DNA of 64,000 bases. Origin: Kitasatospora aureofaciens. Its GTDB lineage: Bacteria; Actinomycetota; Actinomycetes; Streptomycetales; Streptomycetaceae. Location: assembly GCF_001188955.3 (NCBI RefSeq), contig NZ_JPRF03000021.1, positions 248,001 to 312,000 on the forward strand, in the 5' to 3' direction. This document shows, piece after piece, positions 1 through 7,402 of the stretch. Positions within the stretch are counted from its first letter, which is position 1. Each line of letters starts with the position of its first letter. The position numbers and the translations under genes were made by a program. Under the pieces are notes generated by a model, which was not told the DNA's origin, made no database searches, and saw only the letters and a program-made list of their open reading frames with translations.

Positions 1-731
1 TCGCCTGGGGCCTCGCCTGCCGCCAGGTGGCCGTGCTGCGCTTCGACAAACCGACCTTCGCACACCCGGACCGCCTGCCCGCCGACTTCACCATGGCCGA
101 CGAGTACCTGCCACCCGCGCTCGCCGCCCTCCACCTGCTGCGGCACCACCCCGACATAGACCCCGACCGGATCCATCTGCTCGGGCACAGCATGGGCGGC
201 AAGGCGGCGCCCCGGATCGCCGCCGCCGATCCGTCGATCGCGGGCCTCGTCCTCCTCGCCGCGGACGCGCAGCCGATGCACCAGGCCGCCGTCCGGGTCG
301 CCCGCCACCTCGCGGCCCTCACCCCCGGCCCGAGCACTGACCAGGCGGTGGCCGCGCTCACCCGCAAGGCCGAGCTGGTGGCAGCACCGGAACTCACCCC
401 CGACACACCCCCGGAACTTCTGCCCCTGGGCTTCTCCGCCGCCTACTGGCTCGACCTGCGCGCCTACGACCCGCTGGCCACGGCGGCCGCACTGACCCAC
501 CCGATGCTGATCCTGCAGGGCGGGCGGGACTACCAAGTCACCGTCACCGACGACCTGGCGCTCTGGCAACAGGCCCTGGCACACCGACACGGAGTGAGGA
601 TCCGGATCCACCAGGACCTCAACCACCTCTTCTTCCCGGGCGACGGCGCTCCCACCCCAGCCGACTACAGCAAGCCAGGACATGTCGCTCTCGCAGTGGT
701 GGACGAGATCGCGGCCTGGCTGGCGCCGTGA
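1..731 (+). CDS. Alpha/beta hydrolase, 5' end outside the window
   Basis: The reading frame is open from base 3 at the window edge, so the N-terminus is missing; the GTG at 27 is probably internal. The visible part carries the nucleophile elbow GHSMGG (Ser nucleophile), a later Asp in LQGGRDYQ and a His in DLNHLFFPG, in the usual order Ser-Asp-His of the serine hydrolase fold. The spacing resembles dienelactone-hydrolase or acyl-peptide-hydrolase-like esterases that act on small ester or peptide substrates. No signal peptide can be judged because the start is lost. It ends at TGA 729-731, with no gene close behind on the same strand. The fold is certain, the substrate is not. Confidence 0.8.
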   Translation, partial: AWGLACRQVAVLRFDKPTFAHPDRLPADFTMADEYLPPALAALHLLRHHPDIDPDRIHLLGHSMGGKAAPRIAAADPSIAGLVLLAADAQPMHQAAVRVARHLAALTPGPSTDQAVAALTRKAELVAAPELTPDTPPELLPLGFSAAYWLDLRAYDPLATAAALTHPMLILQGGRDYQVTVTDDLALWQQALAHRHGVRIRIHQDLNHLFFPGDGAPTPADYSKPGHVALAVVDEIAAWLAP

Positions 732-965
732 TAGGAGAAGGCGGCGCCCCGCCTGGCCGCCGTCACCATGCCTCACACGTCCCATCGAGCCGGGTGGCCG
801 CCGATTGGGGGGATCTTCGTGGGGGAGTGGGCGCCGACGTTCTTCTGCACGGGTCTGGCGCTGTCGCAGTACGAGCGGACGGGGGAGGGTGCTGCCGCCG
901 GACGATCCCCGGCGGCCGTGAACGACGCAGCTGGACCAGATCACGCCGGAACCGGGCCCGGCGGT

Positions 966-1184
966 TCAGGCGGGCTGTTGCGGGGGGCGAGCCGGACGCT
1001 CGGCGTGGATGAGGGCGTCGCGAAGGGCGTAGAGGTCGGCGATGCCGGCCACTTCCGCGAAGCGGGCGAGGAGCCGGCGGACGGTGCGGTCGTCCCCGTC
1101 GTGCACGGCCTCGGTGATCGCCTCGATCAGGTCCGCCTGCCCGTCCCGGACCGCCTCCGGTGCCACGGGCACGGGGTGTCCCAC
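966..1184 (-). CDS. Small hypothetical protein (72 aa)
   Basis: The GTG start at 1184 is preceded on the minus strand by GGGAGGCGACA, a strong ribosome binding site at correct spacing, which is the main reason for accepting this short gene. The product is mostly acidic helix (IEAITEAVHDGDDRTVRRLL), followed by a proline-rich tail. No catalytic or membrane signature is visible. I do not recognise the family. The ORF overlapping it on the other strand lacks a ribosome binding site and was treated as a shadow. Confidence 0.6.
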   Translation of the reverse strand: MGHPVPVAPEAVRDGQADLIEAITEAVHDGDDRTVRRLLARFAEVAGIADLYALRDALIHAERPARPPQQPA

Positions 1185-2015
1185 TGTCGCCTCCCTGCGC
1201 GGTGCCGCTCGTCTCTTCGGGGGCGCGGCGGCGGCTCGGGGGGTGCCGCCGCCGCGCAGCGGGAGACTACCTCACTCGCGGGTGCCGCAAAATCTATGCG
1301 CGCCGGAGTAGACATTGCTCGCGGGCGGGTCTAACGTTTTTGTCGTAGACAGCAGTCGGCGATACCGGCCAGACACGAACTGGCCGGGGTTGTTGGACAG
1401 AAGTTCGCGGTTCGGTCCGGCAGTGGAGTTCCGAAGCCAGGCAGGTGCAGGACGGCGACGGGGCTGGCTGCCGGACCGGGCGGCCCGCAGGTATCAGGGG
1501 CCGCCACCAGCGGTACCAGCAGTACGCAGTTCAGTGAGTGAGGTATCGGCAGTCGCAAGAGAGGCAGGACCTCGGCAAAGGCGCCATGACTGCGGCGCGC
1601 GTGCCGAGGGGTCCGGGCAGGTTCCGGGCCACCGCAGGTGCAGGACGACCGGCGGGGCCGGCTGCCGGACCGGGTGGGCCCTCACGGCCACCGATCAGCA
1701 GTACGCAGTTCAGCAGGTGCAGTACCAGCAGTACGAAAAGTGACAGTTCAGTACAGAGGATGAACGGAGGGCGCAAGCGCCATCAGGATCGCCCGGCCCG
1801 TGAACACTCGCCCGGGCGGACACCGCAGACCCCAACGCAAGGACGGTGGTTTCCGGTCACGCATACGCGATCCCCGTACCCCCCTCTCCCGGGGCAGTGC
1901 GGAAGTTGAAGGACCGGCCCAGGCCGGTAGATGGTGTTGTTCCCCTTCGGGGCCCCGGAGCCGACACGGCCCCGGGGCCCCTCGACGCGTTCTCCCCGAG
2001 AACCAGAGAGGTGCA
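1185..2015. other. Gene-free leader region upstream of the MerR gene
   Basis: About 830 bases without a convincing gene. It holds the imperfect direct repeats at 1439-1756 described separately. From 1757 to 2015 the plus strand is purine-rich in places (GGAGGG at 1766) but no start codon there opens a frame with normal codon use. The length suggests a long untranslated leader or complex regulatory region for the regulator starting at 2016. Confidence 0.4.
1439..1756. repeat. Imperfect direct repeats with AGTACGCAGTTCAG motifs
   Basis: Two diverged copies lie about 190 bases apart, roughly 1439-1534 and 1632-1713. Each begins GCAGGTGCAGGACG, passes through GGCTGCCGGACCGGG and ends CAGCAGTACGCAGTTCAG (1518-1534 and 1697-1713). 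Short derivatives of the end motif follow: CAGTACCAGCAGTAC at 1720-1734 and CAGTTCAGTACAG at 1744-1756. The pattern CAGTAC/CAGTTC recurs at irregular spacing, as in iterated protein-binding sites. No coding frame continues across it. Function unknown. Confidence 0.6.
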
Positions 2016-2363
2016 GTGACTACAACGGCCAGCCCCGACACACCCGACAAACTCGACGACGACGACTACCCCGCCTACACCATGGGCCGCGCCGCCGAGA
2101 TGACCGGCACCACCCCCGGCTTCCTACGCGCCCTCGGCGAACACCGCCTCATCACCCCTCTGCGCTCCGACGGCGGCCACCGCCGCTACTCCCGCTACCA
2201 ACTGCGGATCGCCATGCGCGCCCGCGACCTCGTCGACCAGGGCACGCCCATCGAAGCCGCCTGCCGCATCGTCGTCCTCGAGGACCAACTCGAGGAAGCC
2301 CTGCGCCTCAACGAACAACTCCGCCGCTCCCGGCACGGCCAGGAACCGCCCTCGGACACCTGA
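2016..2363 (+). CDS. MerR-family transcriptional regulator (115 aa)
   Basis: The start is GTG at 2016 with AGAGAGG just upstream; a longer frame back to 1800 exists but its codons look non-coding. Residues about 20-90 form a MerR winged-helix DNA-binding domain: YTMGRAAEMTGTTPGFLRAL is the recognition helix-turn-helix and GGHRRYSRYQLR the wing. The C-terminus (residues 85-105) is a short coiled coil suitable for dimerisation, with no effector-binding domain. Small MerR proteins of this type, sensing no obvious ligand, are common in Streptomyces. The gene stands alone behind an unusually long repeat-bearing leader, which may be its own control region. Confidence 0.85.
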   Translation: MTTTASPDTPDKLDDDDYPAYTMGRAAEMTGTTPGFLRALGEHRLITPLRSDGGHRRYSRYQLRIAMRARDLVDQGTPIEAACRIVVLEDQLEEALRLNEQLRRSRHGQEPPSDT

Positions 2364-2595
2364 CCACCAATCGGCACGCGCCCGCCGGACCCGGGACGCA
2401 CACCCCCGGGCCATCACCGGCGGGCGCCGCCATGTCGTCGTCCATCCGAGCGGATCCAGAGAAGTCGCACCCCGGGCCGGCCTGTGTCCTACCTGCAGGG
2501 GCTATGTCACTGACCGGCCATTTCCCCAGGTGAGAGCGATTCACAGACCAGCTGCATCACCTGGGGCAGGCGGTCCGGCCGGCCGTCGCCCCGTC

Positions 2596-3060
2596 TCACC
2601 GAAGTGTCCGACCATCGCGGTCGCCCACCTCGGCGACCGCGTCCTGTTGCGATGTCAGCAGCTCCGGTGCGCTCCTCGCCACCTGCTGCTCCACCTCCCG
2701 CCGACCCCAGGGGGGCAGCCGGGCCAGCACATCGCGCTCGACCGCGCCGCGGGCGATCCAGATCCCCGCGAGCGACTCGGCGCAGAGCGCGACGAGTGTC
2801 TCGTCCTCCTGCGCATCACTGGCGATCTCGGTCAGGGCAGCCGTCACCTCGTCGCTGGGGAAGTCCTCCAGGTCCGAGGCCGCGTCGTACCGCTCGTGCA
2901 TCTGGACGCCCCCGGGAGCTGTGCCGCGCAGGATCCCGATCAGCAGAGCTTCCCGCTCCCCCGGCTGATAGGTGCGTCGAGCCGCCCGCTGCGCCGGCTC
3001 GCGCCGGGGCTGCTGAGGACCGGACTTGCCGGTCTTACCAATCGAAAAGATCTTCACCAC
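2596..3060 (-). CDS. Hypothetical protein (154 aa), cytoplasmic
   Basis: GTG start at 3060 with AAAGGG directly upstream (short spacing). It overlaps the end of the preceding minus-strand ORF (3035-3262) by 26 bases, which suggests translational coupling. The N-terminus is basic (Lys/Arg/Pro-rich, residues 1-35); residues 35-150 are acidic and helical, with no signal peptide or membrane segment. No enzyme motif is visible and I do not recognise the family. Codon use is typical of the window. Confidence 0.6.
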   Translation of the reverse strand: MVKIFSIGKTGKSGPQQPRREPAQRAARRTYQPGEREALLIGILRGTAPGGVQMHERYDAASDLEDFPSDEVTAALTEIASDAQEDETLVALCAESLAGIWIARGAVERDVLARLPPWGRREVEQQVARSAPELLTSQQDAVAEVGDRDGRTLR

Positions 3061-3262
3061 CCTTTACCGCACTCTCGCCGACTCCACTGCCGATGACGCC
3101 GCCGACCAGGCCGCCGACCACGCCCCGACCGGTTCGCCGACCATACCCCCGGCGGGCCACCGGCCGGGCCACCCGCGTCACGTGCAGCGGTTCGAGGTCG
3201 GCGAGGCGGGCCTGGACGCCTTGCTCCAGGGCGTGGGCGTACTCACCGTGTTCGGCCTCGAT
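3035..3262 (-). CDS. Small hypothetical protein with no standard start codon in place
   Basis: The frame has clear coding bias (Phe-Pro-Ile-Glu-Ala-Glu-His onward) and ends in TAA at 3035-3037. No ATG, GTG or TTG starts it at a sensible place. A strong GGAGGG sits about eight bases before an ATC codon at 3262-3260, which could be a rare non-AUG start; alternatively the 5' end has been lost. Residues about 1-35 are acidic helix, then an Arg-rich stretch (VARRGYGRRTGRG), then a glycine-zipper-like segment VVGGLVGGVIGSGVG and a short acidic tail. It probably forms a pair with the overlapping gene at 2596-3060. Function unknown. Confidence 0.4.
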   Translation of the reverse strand: MEAEHGEYAHALEQGVQARLADLEPLHVTRVARPVARRGYGRRTGRGVVGGLVGGVIGSGVGESAVKGGEDLFDW

Positions 3263-3434
3263 GGGGAAGCCCTCCGGTGATCGCGCTGTGGGTCTGCCCC
3301 TCGCGGCCGCCTGTGCTGCGTCAGTCGGCTGGGGTCGCAGCCGACGGTGACCTCTTTCGCGCCGCGCCCGTGCCGCGAGGCGAGGGCCGAGCCCGGGTCG
3401 TTGCCGGCCCCGGGCTCGGCCGCCGCGAGGCGTG

Positions 3435-3896
3435 TCAGCAGTTCACCGGCAGTTCCAGGGTGACCGGGACCGGACCTCGGTAGGCGCTCGACACCGCGAA
3501 GGAGGCGTGCAGGACCGAGCCGCACGGCACCGTGGCAACGATGCCGTCCACCCGCACCGTGCTGACCGTGAACACGGTGCGTCCGGACACCGCGCCGAGC
3601 GATCCCCCACCGACGGTCTCCGCCGACAGCCCGGTGATCAGTTCCTGCGGTGCCGGCGGCCACGGCGTCCCCGGCGAGGGCGGCCCCGCCAGCCCGATCT
3701 GGCCGTACACCACGACGCGGTCGCCGGTCACCTCCGCGCACACCTTGGTGGACAGGCCGGCCTGTTGGCCGGACCAGCCGCAGGTGGTTGTGGTGGCGGC
3801 AGGGGGCTGCGGCGCGTCAGCGAGCGCCGGAACGGGGGTGGCAAGGAGCGCGGCGGCACCGGTCGCGGCGGCCGCGATACGCGAGACGGGGTTCAT
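3435..3896 (-). CDS. Secreted hypothetical protein (153 aa)
   Basis: ATG at 3896 with GAAGGA upstream was chosen because it opens directly into a signal peptide (Arg at residue 6, then an Ala-rich hydrophobic stretch, cleavage after about ALADA at residue 27). The mature part of about 125 residues has four Cys (including TTTCGWSG near the start, KVCAEV, VPCGS and the C-terminal NC), spaced as for two disulfides, and alternates beta-strand-like segments such as GDRVVVYGQIGLAG. This pattern is typical of small exported Streptomyces proteins of unknown role. The frame runs on upstream to 4766 but that part is not coding. Confidence 0.7.
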   Translation of the reverse strand: MNPVSRIAAAATGAAALLATPVPALADAPQPPAATTTTCGWSGQQAGLSTKVCAEVTGDRVVVYGQIGLAGPPSPGTPWPPAPQELITGLSAETVGGGSLGAVSGRTVFTVSTVRVDGIVATVPCGSVLHASFAVSSAYRGPVPVTLELPVNC

Positions 3897-4195
3897 GGGC
3901 TTCTTCCTTCGAGAGCTGGGATGCGTTCGCGAACTTTCACGGTGTGGCACATGTGATATTTCATTCGCGCCACGACCAGAACTTTGGCATACGTTTCGAA
4001 GGGGTGGTGCCGATTTTGCCTTGGAACTCATAGTCATGTCCGAAACAAGGCCTTCGATGACGCGTTCCCACCTGGACGGGCGAACACCCATCGAGCCGCG
4101 GGCGTCGCCTCGTTGAACCCGGGGTGTACCGCCTCCGCGCCGTCGGCACCGATCCGCCGCTCTTCTTCGGCCTCCCGTACCGACTGGCCTTCCGG

Positions 4196-4861
4196 TCAGG
4201 CTTCCCAGGCACTCAGGTCGATGCCCGGGTAGCGCAGGCCGACGGCGCGCAGGGTGCCGGGCGTCCAGTACGGGCGGTGCGGCGGTGGGAAGCCGAGTGC
4301 CTGCAGCTGGGCGGGGGAGGACCGTGCCAACCATGCGACCCACTCGGGCCGCTTCCCCCGGAACGGCCAGGCGTGGTAGCCGACCCACTCCGCCTGTGCC
4401 GTGCGGAAGGCTGTGTTGAGCACGAAGCGGGCCGCGCCCGGGCGGGAGATGTCGACGGCCCGGTGGTAGGTGCGGGCCTCGAAGAGGAGCAGCGAGCCGG
4501 CCGGCCCGACCGTGCTCTGCTCCAGCGCGTACAGCTTCGGGCGCCGGGCGCGGTCGAGGTCGGCCTCGTCGTAGGCGAGCCCGCTGGTGTGCTGACGGCT
4601 CACCACCCGGGTGGCACTGTCGTCGTCCACGTCGTTGAGGCAGACGAAGGCGTTGACCTGGTGGAAGGCCGGGTCCTCGGACGGCACCAGCAGGCTCTGG
4701 TTGCGGGAGTCCAGGTGCAGGCGCTGGTCGTAGGTGTGCGGGCCGCCGTACTTGGCCCACAGGCACGCCTGGTAGATCCGCACGTCCGGGGTGCGGAGGA
4801 CCGCGCCCACTGCGGACAGGAGCTTTTGGTCCAGCTGGCGACGGACCTCATCGACCACCAC
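4196..4861 (-). CDS. PhyH-like Fe(II)/2-oxoglutarate dioxygenase, probably N-terminally truncated
   Basis: The protein has the metal-binding motif LHLDSRNQS (His-x-Asp) near residue 50 and a distal His and Arg in TYHRAVDISRPGAARF, as in phytanoyl-CoA dioxygenase-type hydroxylases that use Fe(II) and 2-oxoglutarate. At 221 residues it is shorter than the usual 260-300, and upstream sequence keeps no recognisable N-terminal domain; just beyond the GTG at 4861 lie fragments of other genes. No good ribosome binding site is visible. It may be a remnant or a compact variant. Substrate unknown; related enzymes act on lipids or secondary metabolites. Confidence 0.6.
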   Translation of the reverse strand: MVVDEVRRQLDQKLLSAVGAVLRTPDVRIYQACLWAKYGGPHTYDQRLHLDSRNQSLLVPSEDPAFHQVNAFVCLNDVDDDSATRVVSRQHTSGLAYDEADLDRARRPKLYALEQSTVGPAGSLLLFEARTYHRAVDISRPGAARFVLNTAFRTAQAEWVGYHAWPFRGKRPEWVAWLARSSPAQLQALGFPPPHRPYWTPGTLRAVGLRYPGIDLSAWEA

Positions 4862-4870
4862 GAGTGGGCC

Positions 4871-4973
4871 ATGGCGAGGGGCTCCTCCACCAACGGGCAG
4901 TCCTGGTCCGTCTACATGGACCAGTCGAGTGATGGCGGTAGGACCTGGGACGGCTGGCTCAGAGGCCGTCGGG
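4871..4973 (+). pseudogene. Fragment of a secreted protein (plus strand)
   Basis: On the plus strand the frame reads MARGSSTNGQSWSVYMDQSS followed by DGGRTWDGWL. The alternating Trp/Asp/Gly pattern resembles the repeat found in small exported Streptomyces proteins and looks coding, unlike the overlapping minus-strand frames. No start, signal peptide or full domain is present, and the frame degenerates after the Trp-Leu. It lies between two truncated minus-strand genes, so it is best read as debris in a decayed patch. The assignment is from pattern memory only. Confidence 0.35.
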
Positions 4974-5461
4974 GAAGTCGTAGTGGCGTTCGAGGTCTGC
5001 CGGCGTGAACGGTCCTTGGACGCCCGTGCTCGTGTCCTGTGCGGTGGCCCGCCGTGCCACCCGCCGCTCGTCCAGGCCGAAGACCCCGGTCACGACCCCT
5101 GCCAGCTCGGACGGAATCTGCAACTCGCCCTCACGGCCGCGGAGTTCTCCTTGTTCGGCGCTGCGGTAGATGCCGAGGTCCGTCTGGAAAGCGGCGTTCA
5201 TGGCGCTCGCCGGACCGCTGGCCACGACACTGCCCGGCTGGAGCCGGACTTCGTCGACCGTGAGTCCGTAGCGTTCCAGGACGGCCTTGGTCTTCTCGGC
5301 GTCCTCGCACCGCTCGGGGGGATCCGGCCGTCGGTGACCACCTTCCCGCGCAGCGTGACGGTCACGCTCACCGGAGCCCGGGCGTCCGCGTCCGCCACTC
5401 GAGTCGCATCGGCCATGGAGGGCCGTTCGCTTCCTTCCAGCACCACATGTTGCTCAGTCAT
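4959..5461 (-). pseudogene. Sedolisin (S53 serine-carboxyl peptidase) propeptide remnant, frameshifted
   Basis: ATG at 5461 follows AAGGAGACGACG. The first about 50 codons (VSVTVTLRGKVVTDGRIPP) match the start of a kumamolisin-type propeptide. At a run of six G (5316-5321, minus-strand CCCCCC) the frame shifts; in the new frame the text continues CEDAEKTKAVLERYGLTVDE, QPGSVVASGP, SELAGVVTGVFGLDERR and FTPADLERHYDFP, the classic end of the propeptide. It then stops at 4959. The catalytic domain with its Ser-Glu-Asp triad is entirely absent. The frameshift could be a sequencing error at the homopolymer, but the loss of the peptidase domain is real. Confidence 0.75.
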
Positions 5462-6161
5462 CGTCGTCTCCTTGAACCGACTCGCGCTCAACAGCCCCCT
5501 GGCAGCGCCATGTACGGCCAGGCGTTGACCACTCGATGATGTCCAGCGCGTCGTTGATCCCCACCGGCTCCAGGCTTCGCACCGGCGACCGCGGTCCGTC
5601 CTGGCGGCCGTCGCCCGGCCCGGCACTGGAGGGAACGTCGGCTGTGACCGGCAGCCGGCAGCGTGGACGTCATGAGGCAATCAAGGCAGTTCGGGTAGTT
5701 CTGATACTTCAGGCGGTGAAGCCGGCCGCCCACCGTCCCGCCGGCGGGAAGGGACGGCGCGCCCGGGGTGTCGAAGCCGATCGACGCGACACAGGGGAAA
5801 GGAATTCGGAGAGTTTTTAACTGATCGTAATCGATCCTTTTGTTGGAAGTTATGTCCGTCGCTGCCGAGCGGTGACCGGGGCCGGGCACAGACCCCCGAA
5901 AGGGGCGGCCGCAGGCGGCGGTCCCGCGGCGGTGGATCTCCTGCTCGACGTAGGCGCGCCAGCTGTCCCCCCGGGTGCTTCGTTCTCACCGATGTGGCTC
6001 TCCGGTGGCTCACACCCTTCGACGGTGATCAAATGGAGTAAAGAGGAGTAAGGGCAGGGCAATTGCCGACAGACCCACGCCCTGTCCGCATGGAGTGATG
6101 CCGTCGCCCCCGCATCGGAGCGGGGGAGCGATGACGACGCCGAAAGACGCCAGGGGTAGCC
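5462..6161. other. Intergenic region, no gene seen
   Basis: About 700 bases. Frames on both strands have poor codon bias. An AT-rich stretch near 5810-5850 (GAGTTTTTAACTGATCG) contrasts with the GC-rich surroundings and could hold a promoter or a transfer boundary. Around 6035-6050 the purine-rich text GGAGTAAAGAGGAGTAAGG appears but no coding frame follows it. Confidence 0.35.
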
Positions 6162-6743
6162 ATGCTCCGACTTCCGCTCCCGGCCGCATTTCCAGCCGAG
6201 ACGCCCACGCCTTCCCCCAGTCCCGCGCCAGGCGGCTCGACCGTACTCACCTGGGGCCAGACCCTCGCCGCACTGCTGATCATCGCCGGGATGATCACCG
6301 TGATCGGCTTGATCCTCTGGGGAGCCTCCGCCGCGAAGGGCGTGACGGGCAGCGTCGCACGCAGCTGGATCGCGCTCGCCCTGACCGCCGGACTCCTGGC
6401 CGTCGGCGTACTCGCGTTCGCGGTCAACGACTCCACCACCCGCAGCACCCTCATCGGTGCCCTCGGCGCAGCCGTCGGCGCGGCCACCGCGTTCTACTTC
6501 TCCTCAAAGTCGACCGACCAGGCCCATGACCTGCTCACCACGTCCGTGGGAACCGAAACCGTACCCGACCTGACCGGACGCACCGCGGACGACGCCATGC
6601 GGGTGCTGAGCACGACCACGCTGAGACTGATGGTCGACCCGACCTCACCCGCTCCGGCCGCCGGCAAGAACGTCGTGAAGCAACAACCCCTCGCCGGCGC
6701 GGTGGCACCCAAGGGAACCACAGTCCTGGTGACCTACGGCTGA
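6162..6743 (+). CDS. Membrane-anchored PASTA-domain protein (193 aa)
   Basis: ATG at 6162 follows AGGGGTAGCC. After a Pro/Thr/Ser-rich N-terminus, three hydrophobic segments are visible: about residues 30-53 (TLAALLIIAGMITVIGLILW), 65-85 and 95-112. The C-terminal half (residues about 130-193) is a single PASTA domain: VPDLTGRTADDAMRVL, then a beta hairpin and the usual ending KGTTVLVTYG. PASTA domains bind peptidoglycan fragments or beta-lactams and usually sit outside the membrane on kinases or penicillin-binding proteins; here there is no kinase or transpeptidase. It stands alone in its transcription unit. A role in sensing or anchoring to the wall is inference. Confidence 0.8.
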   Translation: MLRLPLPAAFPAETPTPSPSPAPGGSTVLTWGQTLAALLIIAGMITVIGLILWGASAAKGVTGSVARSWIALALTAGLLAVGVLAFAVNDSTTRSTLIGALGAAVGAATAFYFSSKSTDQAHDLLTTSVGTETVPDLTGRTADDAMRVLSTTTLRLMVDPTSPAPAAGKNVVKQQPLAGAVAPKGTTVLVTYG

Positions 6744-6995
6744 CACGGCCCGGTTGCGTGGGAAGTCGGCGGGAAGGGGATCGGGGCGCTCGCTGCCGCT
6801 GGCCTGGTGCTCACGCCCTCCACCCCTGTGCGGGCATGCGGCTCGTCGAATGCCAACCGGACGGCACCCGCATTCGGCCGACCGGAGTAGGGGCCGCCGG
6901 TGTTGCCGGCCGTCCCTGCGGGGTGTCGGCTTGAAGCCGTTCGCCACCGAACCTAGGCTTCCGAAAGCCGCTCAGATGACATCGAGGAGCAATTC

Positions 6996-7382
6996 ATGGG
7001 AAATCAGGAGGCCGCTCCCGAGCAGACGCTTCCGACATTCGAGGAAGCGAAGGGACTGGGTCCGCAGGACAGCCAGTTCGTTCGCGATCTCGTGGAAGTA
7101 CTGGAAAAGCACGGTAACCTCGACCGTTTCGGCCTGTGCCTGCTGCACGAGCACTTTCCGGTCGCGGGCGACGAGGTCCTGGTCGAGACCCATGACCTCG
7201 CGGCACGCACGCTCCAGATCCGGGTCGAGAAGGCGGGCGCGACCGGTCACACCAAGCCCTCGCAGTGGCGGTTCGTGAAGACCGGACACGACAGCGGTGA
7301 GGTCGAGAGCCACGCCTACCAGGTGATCCTGCAGTGCAGTCCGATCAGCGGGTGCCCGGGAAGCAGGGGCACGGCGCGTTGA
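6996..7382 (+). CDS. Hypothetical protein (128 aa)
   Basis: ATG at 6996 is preceded by GAGGAGC. The protein is soluble and acidic in its first half (DSQFVRDLVEVLEKHGNLDR), with a possible ligand-binding region rich in His (LLHEHFP, ETHDLAAR). No signal peptide, Cys pair or catalytic motif was recognised. The opposite-strand ORF 6972-7313 has no ribosome binding site and worse codon use. It ends 20 bases before the large membrane protein at 7403, so the two are likely cotranscribed. Confidence 0.65.
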   Translation: MGNQEAAPEQTLPTFEEAKGLGPQDSQFVRDLVEVLEKHGNLDRFGLCLLHEHFPVAGDEVLVETHDLAARTLQIRVEKAGATGHTKPSQWRFVKTGHDSGEVESHAYQVILQCSPISGCPGSRGTAR

Positions 7383-7402
7383 AGTACGAGGACGGCGGCG
7401 AG

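Noticed and set aside
5316..5321. Programmed frameshift in the sedolisin remnant
   Set aside because: A run of six C on the coding strand could allow slippage, but the product would still lack the catalytic domain, so there is no reason to suppose a programmed event.
6972..7313. Minus-strand 113-codon ORF overlapping the hypothetical gene at 6996
   Set aside because: The plus-strand ORF has GAGGAG before its ATG and leads straight into the next gene; the minus one has no binding site.
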